A DNA stretch of 64,000 nt from Paracoccus aminophilus JCM 7686 (GTDB lineage: Bacteria > Pseudomonadota > Alphaproteobacteria > Rhodobacterales > Rhodobacteraceae): NCBI RefSeq assembly GCF_000444995.1, contig NC_022043.1, positions 1 to 64,000 on the forward strand, written 5' to 3'. Below the pieces are notes generated by a model. The model worked only from the letters and a program-made list of their open reading frames with translations, searched no databases and was not told the origin of the DNA. Shown in pieces: positions 42,531 to 51,240 of this stretch. The position numbers were made by a program, and so were the translations under genes. Numbering within the stretch: the stretch's first letter is position 1; each line of letters opens with the position of its first letter.

Positions 42531-43469
42531 GTGAGCTCTGCCCGCCCCAAGACCGATTTGCGCCATCTGCCCTTGGCCAATCTGCGCGCCTTCGAGGCGG
42601 CTGCGCGGCATATGAGCTTTTCGCGTGCCGCCGCCGAGCTGCATCTGAGCGATTCCGCGATCAGCCATCAGATCAGCCGGCTCGAGCTCGCACTGGGGTT
42701 CGATCTTTTCACCAAGGTCGGGCGCGGCATCCAGCTGACCGAAGCGGGGCGCGCTTTCGCCGCGACCGTGGGCGCGGCACTGCAAGACATTTACGGCACC
42801 GCTTTGCGGCTTTCGGAAGAGGTCGAGGTCGGCGGCAGGCTGACGCTGCGCTGTCCGCCGATGTTTGTCAGCGGTTGGCTGTCGCGCAATATCGCCAGCT
42901 TCTGCGAGGCCCATCCGCAGATCGAATGCCATATCCAGCTGACCGGAAACGAGACGACGCCCGATCTCGCCGAGGCCGATCTCGGGCTGGTTTTCGGCGC
43001 TGGAGACTGGCCGGATCTGCGCTCGGTGCTGCTGGAGGATATCACCATCGGCCCGGTGTGCAGCCCGGTGTTGCTCAGTCGGCTGGACCATGGGCTGCGT
43101 CACCCCGAGGATCTGCGCCGGGTGTTTTTGCTGCATTGGGACGACGGGTCAGAATGGCGGCGCTGGCTGACCGAGGCTGGCCAACCTGATACGGCAAGCT
43201 TTACCCGCAATCTCTATTGCAGCGATCTTGGCGCGGCGATCGACCTTGCCTTGCATGGGGTGGGATGCGCTCTGGCCAGCGAGACGCTGACCGGGCTCAA
43301 CCAGCGCGAAGGCAGCCTGATCCGGCCCTTCCCCGAAACCATCAACCCGAATGGCGGTTGGTATGTGGTGACGAAACCGGCGAATCTCGAACTGTCGCGG
43401 GTCCGGCTGTTTCTGCATTGGATTCTTGGCCGCTTCGGCCGCACTTTGGCCGAAGGGTTTCTCAGATGA
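42531..43469 (+). CDS. LysR-family transcriptional regulator (GcvA-like)
   Basis: A 312-residue LysR regulator. LPLANLRAFEAAARHMSFSR and AAAELHLSDSAISHQISRLE form the DNA-binding winged helix, and the substrate-binding domain follows from about residue 100. It resembles the GcvA/AmpR branch. The start is GTG at 42531. It lies upstream of, and on the same strand as, the amino-acid transporter operon; a dyad of LysR-box form sits in the gap between them, so that operon is a possible target. Confidence 0.85.
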   Translation: MSSARPKTDLRHLPLANLRAFEAAARHMSFSRAAAELHLSDSAISHQISRLELALGFDLFTKVGRGIQLTEAGRAFAATVGAALQDIYGTALRLSEEVEVGGRLTLRCPPMFVSGWLSRNIASFCEAHPQIECHIQLTGNETTPDLAEADLGLVFGAGDWPDLRSVLLEDITIGPVCSPVLLSRLDHGLRHPEDLRRVFLLHWDDGSEWRRWLTEAGQPDTASFTRNLYCSDLGAAIDLALHGVGCALASETLTGLNQREGSLIRPFPETINPNGGWYVVTKPANLELSRVRLFLHWILGRFGRTLAEGFLR

Positions 43470-43648
43470 CGAAATCGGGGCAAAGCCGCAGCAAATGGTC
43501 AGATAGGGCGACCGCGAAGAAATAATCTTTCTGTTCAAGCTCAGGCTGTCGCGCGCTCTTTTGCGACCAAGCCGCGGGCGTGGAAAAAAACGCTATCACA
43601 ATCAAAAGGATGTGGCCGTCAGTGCTGTGCTCCGCAAAGGTTGAATCG

Positions 43649-43671
43649 ATAGATGATGAAAATTCATCTAT
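43649..43671. promoter_or_regulatory. LysR-box-like dyad upstream of the amino-acid transporter
   Basis: ATAGATGA (43649-43656), seven bases, TCATCTAT (43664-43671) is a perfect dyad that fits T-N11-A LysR boxes. It lies 85 bp before the start of the ABC ATPase gene at 43756, in an otherwise gene-free 286-bp gap. Confidence 0.5.
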
Positions 43672-43755
43672 GCCATGACAATCCATCATTTGCGCTTTTC
43701 CCGGATCGAACGCGAAGTGCGCAACCGAAACCCGAAGTCGCGGCACGAGGCCCCT

Positions 43756-44526
43756 ATGCACAAATTGATCGCATCCGGAATCCGCAAATCCTACGGCGGC
43801 ACCGAAGTGCTGAAAGGTGTCTCGCTGGCGGCCAAGGCGGGGGATGTGATCAGCATCATCGGCTCATCGGGCTCGGGCAAATCGACCTTTCTGCGCTGCC
43901 TGAACTTTCTTGAACATCCGAATGAAGGCTCGATCAGCGTCGAGGGTGAAGAGCTGCAGACCCGATGCGCGGGCAATGGCACGCTGGTGCCGGTCAGCCA
44001 GAAGCAGCTACGCGAGATGCGCAGCCGTCTCGGCATGGTCTTTCAGAATTTCTGCCTGTGGTCGCATATGACCGTTTTGGGCAATGTCACCGAGGCGCCG
44101 ATGAGCGTCGAGCGGATTTCGAAGGCCGAGGCGCAAGAGCGCGCGCGGATCAATCTGGAAAAGGTCGGTCTCGGGCGCGAGGTCCTCGACCGCTATCCGG
44201 GCCAGCTGTCCGGCGGCCAGCAGCAGCGTGTGGCAATTGCGCGCGCGCTCTCGATGGAACCGCAGGTGATGCTGTTCGACGAGCCGACCTCGGCCTTGGA
44301 TCCCGAGCTGGTGGGCGAGGTGCTGAAGGTCATGCAAAAGCTTGCCGACGAGGGCCGCACCATGATCGTCGTGACCCATGAGATGGCGTTTGCGCGCCAT
44401 GCCTCGACGCAGGTCGTCTATCTGCACGGCGGCGTCATCGAGGAAGAGGGCACGCCCGAAGAGCTCTTCCGTGCGCCGAAATCCGAGCGGCTGGCGCGTT
44501 TTCTGTCCAGCCGTCCGCAACACTGA
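43756..44526 (+). CDS. Polar amino-acid ABC transporter ATPase (HisP/OccP class)
   Basis: ATPase of 256 residues. [20 protein letters not shown] is Walker [20 protein letters not shown] the signature, [15 protein letters not shown]alker B and [11 protein letters not shown] the H-loop. The insert [20 protein letters not shown] is characteristic of histidine, arginine and octopine/nopaline transporters. The start at 43756 has GAGG six bases upstream. First gene of a four-gene transporter operon (ATPase, binding protein, two permeases). Confidence 0.9.
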   Translation: MHKLIASGIRKSYGGTEVLKGVSLAAKAGDVISIIGSSGSGKSTFLRCLNFLEHPNEGSISVEGEELQTRCAGNGTLVPVSQKQLREMRSRLGMVFQNFCLWSHMTVLGNVTEAPMSVERISKAEAQERARINLEKVGLGREVLDRYPGQLSGGQQQRVAIARALSMEPQVMLFDEPTSALDPELVGEVLKVMQKLADEGRTMIVVTHEMAFARHASTQVVYLHGGVIEEEGTPEELFRAPKSERLARFLSSRPQH

Positions 44527-44556
44527 CAAACCAAGAAACCAACAGAGAGGAATGCC

Positions 44557-45306
44557 ATGCTTCGCCTGAACCTCGCCTTCGCGCTGGCCCTGATTGCTGC
44601 CCCTGCGGTTGCAGCGCCCCTGAATATCGCGACCGACGCGACCTTCCCGCCCTTCGAGTCGATCGACGAGAACGGCAAGCTTGTCGGCTATGACATCGAG
44701 CTGATGGAAGCGATCTGCAAGGCCGCCGCGCTCGACTGCAATATCGCCAATGCCGCTTGGGACGGCATGATCCCGGGCCTGCTCGACGGCAAATATGATG
44801 CGCTGATCTCGCAGCTGACCGTCACCGAAAAGCGCCGCAATGTCATGGCTTTCTCGGATATCTACGAGCATCCGGTCTTCCGCTTCGTCGCCAAGAAAGA
44901 CGCGGGGCTTGAGATCTCGCCCGAGGGGCTTGCGGGCAAGACCATCGCGGTCCAGACCGGCACGCCGATGGATGCCTATGTCACGAAATACTACCCGAAT
45001 TCGACGATCAAACGCTACGACACCGGCAGCGCGCCCTATCTGGAACTGACCGGCGGTCGGGCTGATGTCCATATTTCCTATCAGGCGCAAATCATTCAGG
45101 CTTTCCTGAAATCGGACTCCGGCAAGGATTTTGAACTGGTCGGCCCGGAACTGACCGGCAAGGACGCGCCCGAATTCGGCGAAGGCGTCGCGATTGCCAT
45201 CAACAAGAAAAACACCGAGCTGGTCGAGAAGATCAACGGCGGTCTGGCCAAGCTGCGCGAGGACGGCACGCTCGAGGCGCTCAACCAGAAATATTTCGCG
45301 CAATAA
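44557..45306 (+). CDS. Amino-acid-binding periplasmic protein
   Basis: A 249-residue solute-binding protein (family 3) with signal peptide ending APAVAA-AP. DATFPPFESIDENGKLVGYD and ELMEAICKAAALDCNIANAA are the classical opening; DALISQLTVTEKRRNVMAFS contains the Arg that binds the alpha-carboxylate. It resembles lysine/arginine/ornithine, octopine and nopaline binding proteins. The genes downstream point to arginine, citrulline, ornithine or an opine as ligand. Confidence 0.88.
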   Translation: MLRLNLAFALALIAAPAVAAPLNIATDATFPPFESIDENGKLVGYDIELMEAICKAAALDCNIANAAWDGMIPGLLDGKYDALISQLTVTEKRRNVMAFSDIYEHPVFRFVAKKDAGLEISPEGLAGKTIAVQTGTPMDAYVTKYYPNSTIKRYDTGSAPYLELTGGRADVHISYQAQIIQAFLKSDSGKDFELVGPELTGKDAPEFGEGVAIAINKKNTELVEKINGGLAKLREDGTLEALNQKYFAQ

Positions 45307-45312
45307 GAGCCG

Positions 45313-46002
45313 ATGTTTTTCAACTACGCCCTGACCATTCTCGCCGCCGGGGGGCTGACCCTCGTCCTCGCGGTCGGAGCCTTGGTGCTTGCCTCGATCA
45401 TGGGGCTGGCACTGGCTTTCGCCAAGCTGTCGCGCCGCCCTTGGCTGCGGCGGCTGGCGCAGGCCTATACATTCATCATTCGCGGGATTCCCGATCTCGT
45501 CCTGATCCTCTTGGCCTTCTACAGCCTGCCCGCGCTGCTCAATCAGCTGATCGCGGCGGTGGGTATCAATGGCCGCGTCGAGTTTCCGCCCTTCGGCGCC
45601 GGGATGGTGACGCTTGGTGTGATTTTCAGCGCCTATATGACCGAGACCTTCAAATCGGGGCTGATGAATATTCCGCGCGGCCAGCTTGAGGCGGCCCATG
45701 CCTTCGGCATCCACCCGGTCCGCATCTTCTGGCGCATCACCTTGCCGCAACTCGCTCAGCTCGCGCTTCCCGGCTTCACGAACAACTGGCTGGTCTTGGT
45801 GAAAGCCACGGCGCTGGTCTCGCTGATCGGGCTGCAGGATGTGATGTTCCGCGCCAAGGGAGCAGCCGAGGCGACGGGCCAGCCCTTCACCTATTACCTG
45901 CTCGCCGGGGGCTTTTATCTCGCGGTCACGCTGGTTTCGACCGGGGGCCTGATGGTTCTGGCGCGCCGGCTTGAGAAGACGATCCATGCGGGGCGCACAT
46001 GA
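45313..46002 (+). CDS. Amino-acid ABC permease, HisQ type
   Basis: A 229-residue inner-membrane permease. GGLTLVLAVGALVLASIMGL is the first helix, FIIRGIPDLVLILLAFY the conserved RGTP-type region, and ESFKSGL-like TETFKSGLMNIPRGQLEAAH the EAA loop. It overlaps the next permease gene by 4 bp. The pair forms the heterodimeric channel. Confidence 0.9.
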   Translation: MFFNYALTILAAGGLTLVLAVGALVLASIMGLALAFAKLSRRPWLRRLAQAYTFIIRGIPDLVLILLAFYSLPALLNQLIAAVGINGRVEFPPFGAGMVTLGVIFSAYMTETFKSGLMNIPRGQLEAAHAFGIHPVRIFWRITLPQLAQLALPGFTNNWLVLVKATALVSLIGLQDVMFRAKGAAEATGQPFTYYLLAGGFYLAVTLVSTGGLMVLARRLEKTIHAGRT

Positions 46003-46691
46003 ACTGGGACGTGGTTTACGAAAACCTTGGGCTCTATGCCCAGGGCGCCGGGCTGACGATCAAGCTGAGCGTCGCGGCGCTGGTCATGGCCTTTCTGATC
46101 TCGGTGCCGCTGGCCTTTGCGCGCAACAGCAAACGCGCCTGGCTGCGCCGCTCGGTCATGGTCTTTACCACGGTCTTTCGCGGCACGCCGCTGCTCATGC
46201 AGCTGTTTCTGGTCTATTTCGGACTGGCGCAATTCGAGCTCTTGCGCAGCTCGATCCTCTGGCCGTGGCTGTCGAGCCCGATGTTCTGCGCGCTTCTGGT
46301 CTTCGTGCTGAACAGCGGCGCCTATACGACCGAGATCTTTGCGGGCGGCCTGCGCGCCATTCCGAAAGGCGAGATCGAGGCGGCCGAGGCCTTTGGTTTC
46401 TCGCCGCTGCGTGCTGCGCTCAAGATCTATATCCCGGGGATGCTGACCCGCGCCCTGCCGCTTTACGGCAATGAGATGATCATGATGATGCATGCGACCT
46501 CGCTGGCCAGCACCGTCACCTTGATGGAGGTCACGGGCGTCGCGCGCAACATCACGCTCAACTATTACATCCAGCTCGAGCCCTATGTGGCCGCAGCCAT
46601 CATCTATCTCGCCCTGACCGCCGTTCTGGTGGTCGCCGTGCAGGTCGCCGAGGCGCGCTATGCCTCTTATCTCGACCAGCGCCGGGGCTGA
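45999..46691 (+). CDS. Amino-acid ABC permease, HisM type
   Basis: A 230-residue permease partner. VFRGTPLLMQLFLVYFGLAQ is the HisM-type signature, and GGLRAIPKGEIEAAEAFGFS the EAA loop. The ureohydrolase gene begins 23 bp further on, on the same strand, probably on the same transcript. Confidence 0.9.
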   Translation: MNWDVVYENLGLYAQGAGLTIKLSVAALVMAFLISVPLAFARNSKRAWLRRSVMVFTTVFRGTPLLMQLFLVYFGLAQFELLRSSILWPWLSSPMFCALLVFVLNSGAYTTEIFAGGLRAIPKGEIEAAEAFGFSPLRAALKIYIPGMLTRALPLYGNEMIMMMHATSLASTVTLMEVTGVARNITLNYYIQLEPYVAAAIIYLALTAVLVVAVQVAEARYASYLDQRRG

Positions 46692-46714
46692 TCCATCCGA
46701 AGAAGGACGATTTC

Positions 46715-47680
46715 ATGAGCAAGGTTGATCTGGGCGCATTGTTTGGCGCAGGCAGCGACAAAAACAGCTTTCTGGGGCTGGAAGAGGTCCGTGATCTGAA
46801 CGCGGTCTCGGCGCCGATGGCGCTTCTGGGCGTGCCCTGCGCGACGCCCTATGCCTCGGTCGGGGCCTATTGCCGTAATGCGCCTGACGCGATCCGTGCT
46901 GCGACGGCGAGCTTCATCGCCAATATCGACCGCCATGATTTCGACATCGGCGGCAAGGTCTTCCCCGAGCCGCGCCTGCGCGCCGTCGATTGCGGCGATC
47001 TCGACTATGACGAGACTGACAGCGCAGCGAACCGCGACCGCATCCGCACGGCTGTCTCGACGCTGATTTCGCGCGGGGCGGTTCCGCTGCTGGTCGGTGG
47101 CGACGATTCGATCCCGGTGCCGATGCTCGAGGCCCTGAACGCCAAGGCCGAAGCCGAGGGCCGCGAGCTGACCATCATCCAGATCGACGCGCATATCGAC
47201 TGGCGCGAGATCCATATGGGCGAGCGCTATGGCCTTTCTTCGACCATGCGCCGCGCCTCGGAACTGTCGCAGGTCAAGCGCATCATCCAGATCGGCGCGC
47301 GCGGCATCGGCTCGGGCGCGACCGAGGATTATGAGGCGGCGCTCGCTTGGGGCGTGCATTTCGTCACCGCGGCCCAGCTGCACAAGATCGGCGCAGAGGC
47401 CGCGCTCGCAAGCATTCCTGAAGGCAGCGATATCGTCATCTGCATCGATGCCGATGCCTTCAACTCGTCGGATCTGCCGGGCGTGATCGCGCGTGGTCCG
47501 GGCGGGCTGGAATATTATCAGGTGGTCGATCTGATCCAGACCGCCGCCGCGAAGGGCCGCATCAAGGCGATGGATTTCGTCGAATTCATGCCCGAGCGGG
47601 ATATCGATGGGATGGGCGCGCTGACCTTCGCGCGCACCATCATCACCGCCATGGGGGTGATCGCGCGTCAGGCTGGATGA
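46715..47680 (+). CDS. Ureohydrolase-family protein (agmatinase/arginase-like) with altered metal motif
   Basis: Member of the arginase/agmatinase/guanidinobutyrase family, 321 residues. The manganese motifs are LLVGGDDSIPVPML (D131 where the family usually has His in GGDHS), IIQIDAHIDWRE (D158, H160, D162) and ICIDADAFNSSDLPG (D245, D247; the family's usual D-P is missing). Five of six ligands are thus kept and one is changed to Asp, another acidic ligand. The substrate may be a guanidino or ureido compound other than agmatine. It follows the amino-acid transporter genes and ends in a strong terminator. Confidence 0.8.
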   Translation: MSKVDLGALFGAGSDKNSFLGLEEVRDLNAVSAPMALLGVPCATPYASVGAYCRNAPDAIRAATASFIANIDRHDFDIGGKVFPEPRLRAVDCGDLDYDETDSAANRDRIRTAVSTLISRGAVPLLVGGDDSIPVPMLEALNAKAEAEGRELTIIQIDAHIDWREIHMGERYGLSSTMRRASELSQVKRIIQIGARGIGSGATEDYEAALAWGVHFVTAAQLHKIGAEAALASIPEGSDIVICIDADAFNSSDLPGVIARGPGGLEYYQVVDLIQTAAAKGRIKAMDFVEFMPERDIDGMGALTFARTIITAMGVIARQAG

Positions 47681-47693
47681 GCGCTTACCCTCG

Positions 47694-47728
47694 AACCCGC
47701 CGCGTCCCCCGCGGCGGGTTCCCTTTTC
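47694..47728. terminator. Bidirectional terminator
   Basis: AACCCGCCGCG, loop TCCCC, CGCGGCGGGTT is a perfect 11-bp stem followed by CCCTTTTCTC. It sits between the convergent ends of the ureohydrolase gene and the Lrp-family gene. Confidence 0.8.
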
Positions 47729-48157
47729 TCAGACCGTGCTGAGCAGGATGCTGGTCTCGCTGTTCAGCACGCCTTCGATCAGCCGGACCTCGCGCAGGAC
47801 ACGGTCGAAATCGCGCAGATTTTCGGCGCGGATCTGGGCGATCAGATCCCAGCCGCCATTGGTCGTGTGCAGCGAATGCAGCTCTGGCAGACCGCGTAAT
47901 TGGCGGATGACCTGCGTGGTCGAGCGGCCCGCAACCTCGACCATCATGATCGCATGGACGGCATCCTCGTCGTAATCCTGCCGCGCGCGGATCGTGAAAC
48001 CCAGCACCACCCCCGTATCCAAAAGCCGGTCGAGCCGCGTCTGCACGGTGGCCCGCGACACGCCAAGGATTTGCGCAAGGCTCGAGATCGGGGTGCGGCC
48101 ATCCTCGCGCAGAACCGCAATGAGGCGATGGTCAAGCTCGTCGAGAATTTCTGACAT
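47729..48157 (-). CDS. Lrp/AsnC-family regulator
   Basis: A 142-residue regulator. LDELDHRLIAVLREDGRTPI and LAQILGVSRATVQTRLDRLL are the helix-turn-helix; the rest is the RAM ligand-binding domain (VHAIMMVEVAGRSTTQVIRQ, then LHTTNGGWDLIAQIRAEN). It is divergent from ornithine cyclodeaminase with about 120 bp between, so it most likely senses arginine, ornithine or proline and controls that gene. Confidence 0.87.
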   Translation of the reverse strand: MSEILDELDHRLIAVLREDGRTPISSLAQILGVSRATVQTRLDRLLDTGVVLGFTIRARQDYDEDAVHAIMMVEVAGRSTTQVIRQLRGLPELHSLHTTNGGWDLIAQIRAENLRDFDRVLREVRLIEGVLNSETSILLSTV

Positions 48158-48180
48158 GGTGCTGCATATGCCTATTCAAT

Positions 48181-48236
48181 TTGTGCAATCATCGCATGAA
48201 AACTAAAAAAGGTGAACATTCACTGCGCAAATTGCG
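48181..48236. promoter_or_regulatory. Lrp-type half-sites in the divergent gap
   Basis: TTGTGCAA (48181-48188) and CGCAAATTGCG (48226-48236) are short palindromic elements separated by about 45 bp, with an A-rich stretch between, in the gap between the Lrp gene and the cyclodeaminase gene. The arrangement suits Lrp octamer binding, but such sites are degenerate. Confidence 0.4.
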
Positions 48237-48278
48237 ATGCGCTAAACTGTCTGCAATGAAATGACCGAGGAATCACAG

Positions 48279-49310
48279 ATGCGGAACATGCGGTATCTGG
48301 GCGTGGCTGATATGATCGCGCTGATCGAACAGCTGGGCATTGGCAACGTGCTCAAGGGCATGGCGGCCTATATCGAGGAAGACTTCCGCAACTGGCCGGA
48401 TTTCGACAAAACCCCGCGCGTCGCGAGCCATTCCGATGCGGGCGTGATCGAGCTGATGCCGACCGCCAATGCCGAGCTTTACGGCTTCAAATATGTGAAC
48501 GGCCATCCCGGCAACTTCCGCGCGGGCCTGCAAACCGTGACCGGTTTCGGGGTTCTGGCCGATGTGGCGACGGGCTATCCGATGCTGCTCTCCGAGATGA
48601 CCATCGCCACGGCTTTGCGCACGGCGGCGGCCTCGGCCATGGCGGCGCGGCATCTCGCGCGGGCCGACAGCAAGGTCATGGCGCTGATCGGTGCGGGCGC
48701 GCAATCGGAATTCCAGACCATCGCCTTCAAGGAGATCGTTGGGATCAACCGGGTGCAGGTCTATGATATCGCGCCCGAAGCCATCGCCAAATACCGCCGC
48801 AATCTGGCAGGTTCGGGGATCGAGATCACCGTGGCCGGCTCGGCTGCCGAAGCCGTGCAGGGCGCCGATATCATCACCACCGTGACCGCCGACAAACGCA
48901 ATGCGACGATCCTTTCGGACAATATGGTCAGCGCGGGCGTCCATGTGAACGCGATCGGCGGCGATTGTCCGGGCAAGACCGAGCTTCAGGCCTCGATCCT
49001 GACGCGGGGCCGCGTCTTTGTCGAATATCCGCCCCAGACCCGGATCGAGGGCGAGATTCAGCAGATGCCCGAAGATTTCCCCGTGACCGAGCTCTGGTCG
49101 GTCATCACCGGCGCGACGCCCGGCCGTCTGTCCGCGCATGAAATCACCATTTTCGACTCGGTCGGCTTTGCAATCGAGGATTTCTCGGCGCTGCGTTACC
49201 TGTGGGATCAGGTCCAGGCGACCGGACATGGCCAGATCATCGACCTTTTGACCACGCCCGAGGATCCGCGCGATCTCTTTGGCCTTCTTTCCAAGCCCGA
49301 GGCCGCCTGA
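48279..49310 (+). CDS. Ornithine cyclodeaminase
   Basis: NAD-dependent enzyme of the mu-crystallin family that turns L-ornithine into L-proline and ammonia, 343 residues. VMALIGAGAQSEFQTIAF is the Rossmann glycine loop; LLSEMTIATALRTAAASAMA holds substrate-binding Arg; GGDCPGKTELQ carries the catalytic-type Asp region typical of OCD rather than alanine dehydrogenases. The ATG at 48279 has GAGGAAT seven bases upstream; another ATG at 48261 lacks this. The next gene starts at the base after its stop. Confidence 0.87.
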   Translation: MRNMRYLGVADMIALIEQLGIGNVLKGMAAYIEEDFRNWPDFDKTPRVASHSDAGVIELMPTANAELYGFKYVNGHPGNFRAGLQTVTGFGVLADVATGYPMLLSEMTIATALRTAAASAMAARHLARADSKVMALIGAGAQSEFQTIAFKEIVGINRVQVYDIAPEAIAKYRRNLAGSGIEITVAGSAAEAVQGADIITTVTADKRNATILSDNMVSAGVHVNAIGGDCPGKTELQASILTRGRVFVEYPPQTRIEGEIQQMPEDFPVTELWSVITGATPGRLSAHEITIFDSVGFAIEDFSALRYLWDQVQATGHGQIIDLLTTPEDPRDLFGLLSKPEAA

Positions 49311-50255
49311 ATGCCCGCATCCGTTCAATCTCCCCGCGCCGTGGTGATGATCCGTCCTCACCATTTCACGCCGAATCCCTCTACGGCTGCGGATAATGCC
49401 TTCCAGACGGAGGATGCTTTGCGCAGCGCCGCCGAGATCGCCCGCGCGGCCCATAGCGAGGCAACGCGCGCCGCCGAAGCCCTGCAAGCGGCGGGCGTCA
49501 CCGTGCATCTTTTCGAGGATGAAACCACCGAGACCCCGGATTCCGTTTTTCCAAACAATTGGTTCTCGACCCATGCCGGTGGGCATGTCGCGATCTATCC
49601 GATGTATTCGCCCAATCGTCGCAAAGAGCGCCGTCCCGACATCATCGAGATGCTCAAGCATCGCTACCGCGTGCAGGATGTGATCGATTATTCGGGGCTT
49701 GAACAGGATCGGATCTATCTGGAAGGCACCGGGGCGATGGTGCTCGACCATATCGAGCGGGTGGCCTATGCGGCGCGTTCGATGCGCACGAATGAGGTCA
49801 TTCTTGAGCGGTTCTGCACGCATTTCAACTTCGAGCCGATCGTTTTTGACGCGGTGGATGCGCAGGGCAAGCCGGTCTATCACACCAACGTTTTGATGTG
49901 CATCGGCACGGATTTCGCGATGATCGGTCTGGATACGGTCAAGGATGCCGCCCGCCGTGCCGAGATCCGCGACCGTCTGGCGGGCAGCGGGCGCGAGGTG
50001 ATCGATCTCAGCCATGCCCAGATCGGCGAGTTCTGCGGCAATGCGCTTGAGGTCGATGGCCGTGGCGGGCCAGTTGTGGCGCTGTCCTCGCGCGCTCTGG
50101 CGGCGCTGGAGCCCGCGCAGGTCAAGGCGCTGGAACGTCACGCGAGCCTTCTGCCACTCGAGATCCCGACGATCGAGCTTGCGGGCGGCTCGGTCCGCTG
50201 CATGTTGGCGGGCGTCCATCTGGTCGCGCGCACGCAGCTGGCCGAAGCCGCCTGA
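49311..50255 (+). CDS. ctlX: Citrulline hydrolase, CtlX-like (amidinotransferase fold)
   Basis: Member of the DDAH/arginine-deiminase superfamily, 314 residues, close to CtlX proteins that release ornithine from citrulline. SVFPNNWFSTHAGGHVAIYP is the substrate-binding loop; YLEGTGAMVLDH contains the Glu, VYHTNVLMCIG the general base H191 and AGGSVRCMLAGVH the nucleophile C297. It follows ornithine cyclodeaminase without a gap, so its product would go straight to proline. A dimethylarginine or arginine hydrolase is the alternative. Confidence 0.8.
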   Translation: MPASVQSPRAVVMIRPHHFTPNPSTAADNAFQTEDALRSAAEIARAAHSEATRAAEALQAAGVTVHLFEDETTETPDSVFPNNWFSTHAGGHVAIYPMYSPNRRKERRPDIIEMLKHRYRVQDVIDYSGLEQDRIYLEGTGAMVLDHIERVAYAARSMRTNEVILERFCTHFNFEPIVFDAVDAQGKPVYHTNVLMCIGTDFAMIGLDTVKDAARRAEIRDRLAGSGREVIDLSHAQIGEFCGNALEVDGRGGPVVALSSRALAALEPAQVKALERHASLLPLEIPTIELAGGSVRCMLAGVHLVARTQLAEAA

Positions 50256-50277
50256 GGCCCCGACGCATTGACTTCGG

Positions 50278-50308
50278 GCGCCCCTTGCCAAGCCGTGAGG
50301 GGCGTCTT
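50278..50308 (+). terminator. Probable terminator after ctlX
   Basis: GCGCCCCT (50278-50285) and AGGGGCGT (50298-50305) pair over eight positions with one G-U, followed by CTT. The T-run is short, so strength is doubtful. Confidence 0.45.
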
Positions 50309-50530
50309 CGCATGTGAGATGCGGGTAGGCTTATCTCTGCCCGCGAATGCAGGCCCTGATCTTGCTACACAGACTGCCTGCGACGCCGCCGATTCCGCCT
50401 CTGCCGCGCCCCCCGCAGCCCGGATTTAACTTTTGCGTCCCGCTTTCCATTAACAGTATCCTCAGCGCCTGAACTTCTATATGGCTTCGTCACCAAGACG
50501 GCATGAGCATCGAAAGCGATCCAGCGCAGA

Positions 50531-51214
50531 ATGACGGATATGGCCAGCACCAGCGAAAAGATCAAAAGTGGTGAATTTACGCTGCTGTCGAGTGCTGATT
50601 ACTTTGCGTCAAATCACCTGCTCAATCGCAATCTGACCGGAAAAGGCCGAGACGCGACGCTTAAAATCCTTGAAGCCGCGCGTATTATCCTGGTGGAAAA
50701 AGGATATAGCGAGCTTACATTGCGTGAAGTTTCGCGTGCGGCGAATGTGAGGCTCGGGAACCTTCAATATTACTATCCGACCAGAGACGCGCTTCTTGAG
50801 GATCTTTTTAAGCTGATCTCCTCTGCTTATGAGCAAAGGCTTGAAGAGATCAAATTCGAAAGCGAGGCTGCTCCTCAGGAAAAGTTCAGCATGATGATCA
50901 ATTTCCTGTTTGGCGATAGCCTTGAAAGATCCGTGAGCAGATTGTTTTTCGATATTTGGGCCTTGTCGCAAAGAGCCGATCATGTGGCGACACAGGTCGC
51001 GAAAATGTACGGACGTCTTCAAGCGCGGATTGAGGATATCATTGAAGAGCTAAGCCCAGAAATGCCCGCTGAAACACGAGAAGAGCGCGCGGCCTGCGTG
51101 CTGTTCTTCCTGGAAGGAAATATGGTGCGGATGAATGTGCGGGGGGATCGTCCGTCTTTCGATCCCGACAGTGAACTTGCGAAAGCGATCTGGAAACTCG
51201 CAATCTGGCCATGA
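50531..51214 (+). CDS. TetR-family regulator
   Basis: A 227-residue regulator with an N-terminal extension of about 35 residues. ATLKILEAARIILVEKGYSE and LTLREVSRAANVRLGNLQYY form the DNA-binding domain, and the helical ligand domain follows. Base composition (many A and T third positions) differs from its GC-rich neighbours, which hints at separate acquisition. It is convergent with the XRE-cupin gene, so its target is unclear. Confidence 0.8.
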   Translation: MTDMASTSEKIKSGEFTLLSSADYFASNHLLNRNLTGKGRDATLKILEAARIILVEKGYSELTLREVSRAANVRLGNLQYYYPTRDALLEDLFKLISSAYEQRLEEIKFESEAAPQEKFSMMINFLFGDSLERSVSRLFFDIWALSQRADHVATQVAKMYGRLQARIEDIIEELSPEMPAETREERAACVLFFLEGNMVRMNVRGDRPSFDPDSELAKAIWKLAIWP

Positions 51215-51240
51215 TCGACAGATGATCTACGATTTGCGGG

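Noticed and set aside
44008..45987. 659-residue minus-strand frame opposite the amino-acid transporter
   Set aside because: Shadow of three recognised transporter genes, no motifs.
48273..50291. 672-residue minus-strand frame opposite ornithine cyclodeaminase and ctlX
   Set aside because: Antisense shadow with Arg/Gly/His-rich composition and no domain.
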